Shown piece by piece: positions 45,532 through 52,893 of a stretch of DNA of 64,000 bases. Positions within the stretch are counted from its first letter, which is position 1; the number at the start of each line of letters is the position of its first letter. The notes beneath the pieces are model-generated. The model was given only the letters and a program-made list of their open reading frames with translations. It was not told where the DNA came from and did not search any database. Made by a program: the position numbers and the translations under genes. Source of the DNA: Gammaproteobacteria bacterium. GTDB taxonomy: Bacteria; Pseudomonadota; Gammaproteobacteria; UBA6429; Thiohalophilaceae. The DNA is taken from assembly GCA_016125505.1 (NCBI GenBank), contig WGLP01000002.1, forward strand, positions 124,001 to 188,000, given 5' to 3'.

Positions 45532-46266
45532 ATGTTGCAGCGAACTTTATATTTTTTATGCGCACTTCTTGCACTTGGCGTACTAAACACTGCTGGAGCC
45601 AGTGGCACGATGGAAACGCCAGCCAGTTTACTTGAAGCAGTCCCGGCCCTGCCTGCCAGCCTGCGCGATGCCAGCTGTGACACTGGAAGACAAATCGCAC
45701 GTCGTGCCGAACAAATTGCCTCAGGCCAATATAATGACTTTGCCAAATCATCAGAGGCGGCCGCACCCACGGCATCGGCGGTGACGGACACCCAGGCGGA
45801 CGCCATTACTAAGCTCACTGATGAGGCGTTGGTGCAATGTCTGTTTGATGTGAGCCTCATGCGGGAGAGTGTTGTCGAACCCGGCAAACGGCGAATCCAG
45901 GAAGCGGCTGATGCATTGGAAGCCGAGTTTTATAAGAAGGACGCAGGCTGTGGCAGTGGTATCGGCATGGATGTCACCTGCCACAAGCAGGTGGTGACTG
46001 ACTACAAAAACAGAATGGCTGCTCTGGCAAAAAATGCTTTGCGTGATCTGCGCACTCCCTTTGGTGAATGGCAGAAAAAGGCCGGGCACTGTATCGGGCT
46101 GCGCGAAAATGCGGTAAGTGAAGTACTCAGCAGCGGCAGTCTCTTTGCGACCCAGGCATTGGCCATGCGCACGCAGACCTACTCGATCCCCCAGGTGCTT
46201 GGCGATGGTTACGCAGAGTTATGCGAAACGGCCGTGACGGCGGGGCAGCGTCTGGATAATCAATAA
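45532..46266 (+). CDS. Secreted protein of unknown function
   Basis: A 244-residue protein with a signal peptide ending NTAGASG; the start at 45532 follows GGGGG. The mature chain is helical and contains several cysteines (for example DASCDTG, VQCLFD, DAGCGSG, VTCHKQ, GHCIGL, ELCETA), a spacing that suggests disulfides rather than haem, since no CXXCH occurs. It sits between the repeat lipoprotein and the dihaem peroxidase. Function unknown. Confidence 0.7.
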   Translation: MLQRTLYFLCALLALGVLNTAGASGTMETPASLLEAVPALPASLRDASCDTGRQIARRAEQIASGQYNDFAKSSEAAAPTASAVTDTQADAITKLTDEALVQCLFDVSLMRESVVEPGKRRIQEAADALEAEFYKKDAGCGSGIGMDVTCHKQVVTDYKNRMAALAKNALRDLRTPFGEWQKKAGHCIGLRENAVSEVLSSGSLFATQALAMRTQTYSIPQVLGDGYAELCETAVTAGQRLDNQ

Positions 46267-46408
46267 TGTCCGGAACAGATTTCGCCTTCATGGTTCTGTG
46301 TAAATTTGCCGGGAAAGTGAAGGATGCAATGGGTGTCTATTTTGTCGGATCTTAGTATATTAAGGAGAGTGAGTATCTGATACGGTTTTCCCGGCCAGGG
46401 AGTGGGAA

Positions 46409-47734
46409 ATGAATCATCGAATTGTCCTTGTCTGTGCGCTGTTATTCCTTGGGATTGGTGCGTCAAGGGCCGGCGATCTCACTGCCAAACAGCAATTGGG
46501 TAGCGCCATTTTTTTCGATCGAAGTCTCTCTCTCAATGGCAACCAGGGTTGCGTGAGTTGCCATACACCCAATACCGGCTGGTCCGGCGATATTGCAAAA
46601 TTTAATGCGCACGGTGCGACCTACGAGGGTTCGGTCAAACATCGTTTCAGTAATCGCAAACCTCCCACCGCCGCTTACGCAACAACCAGTCCGGTATTAC
46701 ATTACGATAAAAACGAAGAGCTGTTCCTGGGCGGTAATTTCTGGGATGGGCGTGCGACGGGAGAAAAACTGGGTAATCCCGCCGCCGATCAGGCGCAGGC
46801 ACCATTTTTAAATCATGTCGAACAGGCCTTGCCGGAAAGCGCCTGCGTGGTCTACAAGGTCTGTCATGCCAATTACCCCGTAAGCCTGGATCAGGTCTGG
46901 CCGGGCGCCTGTAAAATTCACTGGCCAGCGGATGTAAAAACGACCTGTAAGACTGAGGGCGCCGTTGTAACGCTGTCTGCGGCCGAACGCGCCAAGGCAG
47001 ACAAGGCCTACGCTGACATCGCCTTGGCGATTGCCGCGTTTGAAGAGTCTCCGGTGGTTAATGCCTTTACCTCAAAGTATGACTACTACCTGGCAGGCCG
47101 GGTACAACTTAGCAGAACAGAATTGCACGGGATGCAATTGTTTAAGGACAAGGGCAAATGTGATGCCTGTCATCCGATGGATCCCGGAAGACATGGTGAA
47201 CCACCGCTATTTACCGATTACTCATACGATAATCTCGGTGTGCCGCGTAATCCGCAGAATCCCTGGTACAACATGCCGAAACAATTTAATCCGGCGGGTC
47301 GCAAGTGGGTGGATAAGGGACTGGGCGCCTATCTGGAAACACGTGCTGAATATACACAATTCGCCAGGGCCAACTATGGCAAACACAAAGTGCCCACCGT
47401 ACGCAATGTCGATAAACGCCCCAGCCACGATTTTGTGAAGGCATATATGCATAACGGTTATTTCAAGACACTGAAAGGCCTGGTCCATTTTTACAACACC
47501 CGCGATGTAAAGCCGGCATGCAAAAATCCGCTTGCCACCGAGGCCGAGGCCTTGGCTCAGCAATGCTGGCCGGCCGCCGAGATCACTGACAACGTCAATT
47601 CTGAGGAGCTGGGGGATCTCAAGCTCAGCGAAGACGAGGAAGATGCCATTGTCGCCTTTATGAAGACCCTGTCGGACGGTTATGTCCCGCCGAAGGGCAC
47701 GACACCGTTAGCGCCCGGGATGCGTCGGTACTAA
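46409..47734 (+). CDS. Dihaem cytochrome c peroxidase / MauG family protein
   Basis: A 441-residue protein with a signal peptide (RIVLVCALLFLGIGASRA). It has two haem motifs, CVSCH near residue 48 and CDACH near 252, the layout of the bacterial cytochrome c peroxidase/MauG family. Family members reduce hydrogen peroxide with electrons from periplasmic cytochromes or oxidise protein substrates. GGGAGTGGG precedes the ATG. It is the last gene of the multihaem locus and could exchange electrons with the giant cytochrome (inference). Confidence 0.9.
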   Translation: MNHRIVLVCALLFLGIGASRAGDLTAKQQLGSAIFFDRSLSLNGNQGCVSCHTPNTGWSGDIAKFNAHGATYEGSVKHRFSNRKPPTAAYATTSPVLHYDKNEELFLGGNFWDGRATGEKLGNPAADQAQAPFLNHVEQALPESACVVYKVCHANYPVSLDQVWPGACKIHWPADVKTTCKTEGAVVTLSAAERAKADKAYADIALAIAAFEESPVVNAFTSKYDYYLAGRVQLSRTELHGMQLFKDKGKCDACHPMDPGRHGEPPLFTDYSYDNLGVPRNPQNPWYNMPKQFNPAGRKWVDKGLGAYLETRAEYTQFARANYGKHKVPTVRNVDKRPSHDFVKAYMHNGYFKTLKGLVHFYNTRDVKPACKNPLATEAEALAQQCWPAAEITDNVNSEELGDLKLSEDEEDAIVAFMKTLSDGYVPPKGTTPLAPGMRRY

Positions 47735-47806
47735 GGCACCTTGAATCAGAACAGCTCTCAACGTCGAATGACGCGCGCGGGGTCTTGTTGGAATGGATAT
47801 CAGGAT

Positions 47807-48199
47807 TCAGGCAATTGATCTGATCTGCCTGACAGGCTGTTCATACTCCCGGGACGCCGGCCTTGTAGAACCCTGGGTTTTGAGTTCGGTTTCGCTAGGC
47901 AGGTACTGGGGGTCGTAGACGGTATAAACAATGCGAGTTTGTGGGCGGAATTTTTCTGCATGGAGGCGGATGGCGCATTTGGGATGTTTTGTGTAGCAGT
48001 CCCGCAATGCCGTTAATACCGCTTCGGCAGTGCTGATCGCAAAGAATGTTTTATCCCACAACTGCCAGCCGGTATTTTCGGATTCGCCGCTTTGATATTC
48101 GATCCGGATTGCCCAATCCGACAATAAACTATTTTCAATAATTCGTTTTACGTAAGCGGTATCAGGTTTAATGGCCTGCGAATAATTTATTGATCCCAC
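47807..48199 (-). CDS. Stand-alone RuBisCO small-subunit-like protein
   Basis: A 130-residue protein. Residues about 15-100 line up with RuBisCO small subunits: a YVKRIIEN..DWAIRIEY start, WQLW in place of the conserved WTMW, TAEAVLTALRDCYTKHP in place of the VL.E...C...P helix, and a final IVYTVYDP strand. It lacks the usual N-terminal arm and has a polar tail. No large subunit, activase or carboxysome gene is nearby. This is recognition by eye, so confidence is moderate. Confidence 0.5.
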   Translation of the reverse strand: MGSINYSQAIKPDTAYVKRIIENSLLSDWAIRIEYQSGESENTGWQLWDKTFFAISTAEAVLTALRDCYTKHPKCAIRLHAEKFRPQTRIVYTVYDPQYLPSETELKTQGSTRPASREYEQPVRQIRSIA

Positions 48200-48814
48200 T
48201 GTGCATCCTCTCTTTTTGGAATAAGGCGATTGGTGTGGTGTGCACTACAAAAAATATATTACTAATTTGCTAGGAGATTACCTGTAGCGCGTGGCAGCGT
48301 CTTATCAAAGTTTGCTTGGTGAATGACTTCTTTGATAGATAAAACTCGATGGGAAGTGCATGATCCATATATATTTAATTACAAATAAGGTATTAGCTAT
48401 ATAGAAAGATAGCTTTATAAAGAGAAGCTAATGACTCTTCAATTTAGTGTGCTCAGGGCCGGTCGATGTTCCTTATGCTGCCATTTGCCGGTGCACTAAC
48501 CCAGATAGCCTCCCGCCGGTCGGTTCGGGCTGGGCTGTGACTCAGCGCAGGATTGCACCAGTAACTACCAATAGTCACAAAACGGTGATAATTGCGCACC
48601 ATTCGACGGCAGGCGGGTCCTTCCAACGCCGCCAGTAGCCTGCTCCGGTTGCGAAATAAACTCAATAAAAACAAGTCCTTCAGCAAATACCCTGATTTTT
48701 CTCAAAAGTAGGTGCAGTAATTGCTCTATGAGTGGGAGAAATGGCTATGGGGTCTCAGTATTAACCTTTTTTGCATTTGAATTTTTACTCAGCCCCCGAT
48801 TATTGGGGTAGCCA
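48200..48814. other. Gene-free region, AT-rich in the middle
   Basis: This 615-base stretch lies between the RuBisCO-small-subunit-like gene and the double hydrolase. Bases 48350-48435 are very AT-rich and include the inverted pair AGCTT/AAGCT. A 22-codon frame at about 48430 and a 77-codon minus-strand frame at 48453-48686 have no supporting features. Confidence 0.5.
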
Positions 48815-50671
48815 GTGACAAGTCATCCTTCCTTTGAGCAGCCGAGCGAAGTGCTTCAGCGTGATTTCAGCGCGGTGAGGCGTGTTGCCTTTTTTTTCGG
48901 GCCTGAGCACAGGAAATTATTCGGTACCTTTCATTTTGTTGACGGGGCTACTGGCACAGATTCCGCAATCCTGCTTTGCCCGTCACTCGGCGTTGAATAC
49001 ATGGACCCCTATCGTCCATTGCGCTATGTCGCGGACTATCATGCCATGGCAGGCATTCCCGCACTGCGCTTTGATTATCACGGCACGGGTGATTCTTCCG
49101 GGCTGAATGATGAGGCGGACAGACTGGCAGACTGGCTGCGCAGCATTAAACTCGCCTGCCAGCAGTTAAGGGACATGTCGGGCTGTAAAAAAATCATTGT
49201 GTTTGGCTTTCGCTTTGGAGGGGCATTAGCCACTCTGGTCGCGCAGGACCTTGCGATCGACGGCCTGATCCTGTGGGCACCGGTAGAAAGTGGCCGCCAA
49301 TATCTGCGCGAAATCCGTGCGCTGCAAATGGCAGCGCTCAATCAGCCTGATGCGTCAGGCCTGCTGGAGGCGGGCGGCGCGGTTTTCGTTCCGGCGACAA
49401 TTGCCGAGATTGATAAAATCAAACTGTGTCTCTGTCGTCCAAAAGCAAATCGGATTCTTATCATACCCCGCGATGATCTACCTGCCAGCGACAAACTCAA
49501 ACTGGCCTGGGGGCAACAGGGCCTAGCGGTTGATCAGGTCGTATATCCGGGTTTTGCGAATATGATGCTGGAGGCACGCTTTGTTCAGATACCACATGCC
49601 GCCATTCAGAAAATTGTTGAATGGTCATGTGAACTCGCTGAAGCTAGAAACGTTTCCAGGTCTTTCGACCTTCCGTTTGCGGCAGTAGTCATGACGTTGC
49701 CGCATTTTAACAGTTGCGCAGATGAGCGGCCTGACACAGCGGGAATGATCCAGGAATCGATTATCAAGTACGGGCCTGATAACAGTCGGCTCGGTATTTT
49801 GTCCGGACCGGCAACCCCGGCGAAAAATACTCTGCCGATCGTGATCCTGGCGAACTCCGGTTCCAATCACCGCGTCGGACCGAATCGTTTGTATGTCTTA
49901 TTCGCGCGGGCCTTGGCACGCAAAGGATACCGGTGTTTGCGTATCGATATGGATGGTCTGGGCGATGGCGCGAAAGCCGACCCGGAAAGCGAAAATATTG
50001 TGTATATGGACCATTCCAGTGACGAGATACACCTGGCAATCAAGTCCTTTGGTGAGCATTACAAGGAGAATAAATATATTCTGACGGGCCTGTGTTCAGG
50101 TGCGTATTTTGCCTTTCGTGCCTGTCTCGATTTAACGGATATCGATATTGTCGAATGCCATATGATTAATCCGCTCACATTCCATTGGGAAGCGGGGATG
50201 ACCATCGATGACTCACCGGCGGTCACTTATGTGAATTGGTATGCTTATAAAAAATCCATCAAGAACCCGGCGAGCTGGCTAAAGCTGTTGACCGGGCGTG
50301 TTTCGATTAAAAATCTCCTGACGACGATCTGGAACAGGTTGATGATATTGACCACAGCCAGGATCCGGGCCTTACAAAATTATAAAGATAAAACTCCGGC
50401 AAAATACGAAGGGAAAGATCTGGATAAGAACCTGTACTGTCTTGCCGAGAGAAATATTCATATATCATTCCTGCTTGCCAGGGATGATGCGGGTTACGAT
50501 GTATTAATGAGCATGGCAGGCAAGACAGCGAGAAAACTCCAGAAAAGATCAAAACTGTCCATTCAGTTTATCGAAAAGGCCGACCATACATTTTCACGTT
50601 ATACGCCACGCTGCCAGGCCATCAACAAGCTAGTGGAACATTTTGAAAATAAATGGGGTAGCAATACCTGA
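48815..50671 (+). CDS. Tandem alpha/beta hydrolase-fold protein with atypical nucleophile elbows
   Basis: A 618-residue cytoplasmic protein made of two alpha/beta hydrolase domains (about 25-280 and 325-615). In the first the nucleophile elbow reads GFRFGG, with Arg in place of the usual Ser; in the second it reads GLCSGA, with Cys at the nucleophile position. The first therefore may be non-catalytic. Similar Arg elbows are known in exosortase-associated hydrolases. The oxyanion-type strand FDYHGTGDS is intact. GTG at 48815 is the start. No exosortase gene is adjacent. Confidence 0.75.
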   Translation: MTSHPSFEQPSEVLQRDFSAVRRVAFFFGPEHRKLFGTFHFVDGATGTDSAILLCPSLGVEYMDPYRPLRYVADYHAMAGIPALRFDYHGTGDSSGLNDEADRLADWLRSIKLACQQLRDMSGCKKIIVFGFRFGGALATLVAQDLAIDGLILWAPVESGRQYLREIRALQMAALNQPDASGLLEAGGAVFVPATIAEIDKIKLCLCRPKANRILIIPRDDLPASDKLKLAWGQQGLAVDQVVYPGFANMMLEARFVQIPHAAIQKIVEWSCELAEARNVSRSFDLPFAAVVMTLPHFNSCADERPDTAGMIQESIIKYGPDNSRLGILSGPATPAKNTLPIVILANSGSNHRVGPNRLYVLFARALARKGYRCLRIDMDGLGDGAKADPESENIVYMDHSSDEIHLAIKSFGEHYKENKYILTGLCSGAYFAFRACLDLTDIDIVECHMINPLTFHWEAGMTIDDSPAVTYVNWYAYKKSIKNPASWLKLLTGRVSIKNLLTTIWNRLMILTTARIRALQNYKDKTPAKYEGKDLDKNLYCLAERNIHISFLLARDDAGYDVLMSMAGKTARKLQKRSKLSIQFIEKADHTFSRYTPRCQAINKLVEHFENKWGSNT

Positions 50672-51118
50672 TCGGCGATTGCCTGTATCTATCCAGCGCA
50701 GCGTTTTCATTATCACGCATTGCCCTTCAGTTTTGTCTTTGGGCAGATAAGGGATTTATACTTTCATATAATTCGGCAAGTTAACAGCATTGTCGCCGGG
50801 GCGATTGCGCCACTCGCGAGTGTACGATCGTTAACGATGGCAGTGACCGTGCTGGGACTGAACCTTTGTGCGGGCTTTGCTCTGGATTGTCTGGTATCGG
50901 CTTTATCGCCATGTGCCTCCGGGCACCTGACAGGGCGTGGCTTTAGTTTCAAAGAAAACCCAGCGAATAACTCGATTATATTGCCCGGAGAATGCTAAAA
51001 CTGAAAGAAAGAAAATGGTGTGTATTGCTGCAGTTATCAGTATATTAGCAAGGATTGTTTTAGCCTGATTTTGCCTTCCTGGGCCTTCTTCAGTTAGCAG
51101 ACATCAAGTAGCAACCGT
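50672..51118. other. Gene-free region, doubtful frame only
   Basis: This 447-base stretch contains one 92-codon plus-strand frame (50720-50998) with a hydrophobic middle but no RBS and unusual composition; it is not called as a gene. No hairpin or repeat was seen. Confidence 0.5.
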
Positions 51119-51634
51119 ATGACAAGCAGCTCCGCAAGCAAGTCGAAACAAGACAGGCCGCAGCTATGGCTGTATGTCACGATAGCGATTCTCTTGATAC
51201 CCCTCGCGGTGACGGTCTATTTATCGATGAGTGACAGTGACATCGGGGTGACTGCACCACTGAATGTCTCGTGTGATCTGCACCATGGACCTTGTCAATC
51301 CGTGTTCCCAAACGGAGCTAAAGTTTCCCTGTCGATCGAACCGCGACCGATAGCGGCATTAAAGCCGCTGCAGATTCGGGTACAAACGGAAGGTATTGAA
51401 GCAAAATCGGTGGCGGTGGATTTTCGCGGCGTGGATATGAACATGGGATATAACCGTCCCCAGCTCAGACAGGTGGCGCCCGGACAGTATACAGGCACCT
51501 GGGTGCTCGCCAGTTGTGGACTGGAACGCATGATATGGGAAGCCACGGTCATCATCGAAACCGCCAGGACAAAAATGGCCGCGCCGTTTCGCCTCGAAAC
51601 TTCCGGAAAATCAGCGCGGGAGCAAAAGCAATGA
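51119..51634 (+). CDS. Membrane-anchored periplasmic protein of unknown function in the copper module
   Basis: A 171-residue protein with one N-terminal helix (about 18-38) and a periplasmic beta-rich domain. The VDFRGVDMNMGYNRPQL segment, rich in Met, and the paired cysteines (NVSCDLHHGPC) could bind copper. Its layout is FixH-like. The stop overlaps the Sco gene start by four bases (ATGA), so the two are coupled. A role in copper delivery is inferred from context. Confidence 0.7.
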   Translation: MTSSSASKSKQDRPQLWLYVTIAILLIPLAVTVYLSMSDSDIGVTAPLNVSCDLHHGPCQSVFPNGAKVSLSIEPRPIAALKPLQIRVQTEGIEAKSVAVDFRGVDMNMGYNRPQLRQVAPGQYTGTWVLASCGLERMIWEATVIIETARTKMAAPFRLETSGKSAREQKQ

Positions 51635-52236
51635 AAGTATCACATAAAGTACTCGGCATCGTTGTCGTGTTGATAGTGGTTGTCCTGATCGTGTTGCAAT
51701 GGCCATCGAAAACAAACAAGCTGAGTAACCTGAGCGAGGCGCCGAAAGGCGGCGACTTCACGCTGGATACGGCTACCGGCCCTTTCGATCTGAAATCGCA
51801 GCGGGGCAAGGTCGTACTGATCTATTTTGGTTATACCTTCTGCCCGGATATTTGCCCAACGAATCTCATGCTGATCGCGCAGGCCTTTAATGCACTGAGC
51901 AAAGATGAGTTGGCGCGGGTTCAGGGTGTGTTTATCAGCGTCGACCCGGAGCGTGATACGCTGGACAGACTGGCCGCTTATACAAAATACTTTCATCCCT
52001 CTATCATCGGGGCCACCGGCAAACCGGATCACATCGCAAAAATTGCGAAGCAATACGGTGCGGTCTACCGCAAGGTCGAAGGTGAATCCGAGGGTGGTTA
52101 CCTGATCGACCATTCAGCCAATACCTATGTGGTGGCGCCGGACGGTTCCTTGAATACGATTTTGCCCCATGCCACCCCGCCCGAGGATATCGTCAAGGTA
52201 ATCCGCAGTCTGCTGGACAAGACCGGAACCCAGTAA
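51631..52236 (+). CDS. SCO1/SenC family copper chaperone
   Basis: A 201-residue protein with an N-terminal membrane helix (about 7-26) and a periplasmic thioredoxin fold. The copper site is complete: Cys-Pro-Asp-Ile-Cys in FCPDICP, and the distal His in LIDHSANTY. SCO proteins help load the CuA centre of cytochrome oxidase or keep its cysteines reduced. The start at 51631 overlaps the previous gene. A PCuAC gene follows; no oxidase gene is present in the window. Confidence 0.93.
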   Translation: MKVSHKVLGIVVVLIVVVLIVLQWPSKTNKLSNLSEAPKGGDFTLDTATGPFDLKSQRGKVVLIYFGYTFCPDICPTNLMLIAQAFNALSKDELARVQGVFISVDPERDTLDRLAAYTKYFHPSIIGATGKPDHIAKIAKQYGAVYRKVEGESEGGYLIDHSANTYVVAPDGSLNTILPHATPPEDIVKVIRSLLDKTGTQ

Positions 52237-52274
52237 TCTGACTAATTAAGCATATTGAGACAGGAGCAATTGCC

Positions 52275-52751
52275 ATGAAAGACCAACTCATTAAGCGTAG
52301 CCAAATTGTTTTACTTATGTTGTCTGGCCTGATATCGGCCCCCCTGATTGCGGCAACCCCGGCAGCAGACGATGTCACTGTGAGCAAGCCTTACGTACGC
52401 GCGGTGCCGCCGGGACAACCCAACAGTGCCGCCTTCATGCAACTACAAAACAAGGGCGCGACCCCGCATGCCGTTATGAAAGCGGAAAGTCCCGTAGCAA
52501 AGGTGGTGGAGCTGCATACACACATCAATGAAGGCGGCGTGATGAAAATGCGCCAGATCAAAAAGATCGACATCCCCGCGCAGGGAGAGACCATGCTGAA
52601 ACCCGGTGGTCTGCATGTCATGTTTCTCGGGCTTGAATCCGAATTAAAACCGGGCCAGTCAGTGCCGGTCACGCTGATCTATGAGGATGGGAGCAAAGTC
52701 ACGATCCAGGCCACGGTGCGCAAGATGCAGATGCATATGAAACAAAAATAG
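52275..52751 (+). CDS. Copper chaperone PCu(A)C
   Basis: A 158-residue periplasmic protein with a signal peptide ending PLIAAT. The copper-binding pattern H-x(n)-M-x(n)-H-x-M is visible as ELHTHINEGGVMKM and GGLHVMFLG. The C-terminus has an extra Met/His-rich tail (MQMHMKQK). PCuAC passes Cu(I) with SCO proteins for oxidase assembly. AGGAG lies before the ATG. It follows the SCO gene after 38 bases. Confidence 0.92.
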   Translation: MKDQLIKRSQIVLLMLSGLISAPLIAATPAADDVTVSKPYVRAVPPGQPNSAAFMQLQNKGATPHAVMKAESPVAKVVELHTHINEGGVMKMRQIKKIDIPAQGETMLKPGGLHVMFLGLESELKPGQSVPVTLIYEDGSKVTIQATVRKMQMHMKQK

Positions 52752-52780
52752 TCTGTTGCAGAATAAAAATGAGGAAAGGA

Positions 52781-52807
52781 TAGACGCGGGAATAAAGATC
52801 GTATAAT
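52781..52807 (+). promoter_or_regulatory. Weak promoter candidate before the DUF4157 gene
   Basis: TATAAT at 52802-52807 is preceded by TAGACG at 52781-52786 (four of six matches to TTGACA, 15-base spacer). The local sequence is AT-richer than the flanking genes. The transcript would begin about 80 bases before the start codon. Confidence 0.3.
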
Positions 52808-52893
52808 TAAATAGTGTACGTGAGGACAAAGAAACCCGGGGGTCGTGAAACGGGCTGGGCAGGATGTCATCATCGGCCGCAAGGAGATTGGCC

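Noticed and set aside
48453..48686. 77-codon minus-strand frame in the 48.2-48.8 kb gap
   Set aside because: Arg-rich with no RBS or motif; probably chance.
50720..50998. 92-codon frame with a hydrophobic stretch
   Set aside because: No RBS and mixed composition; the hydrophobic part is not a convincing signal or membrane helix.
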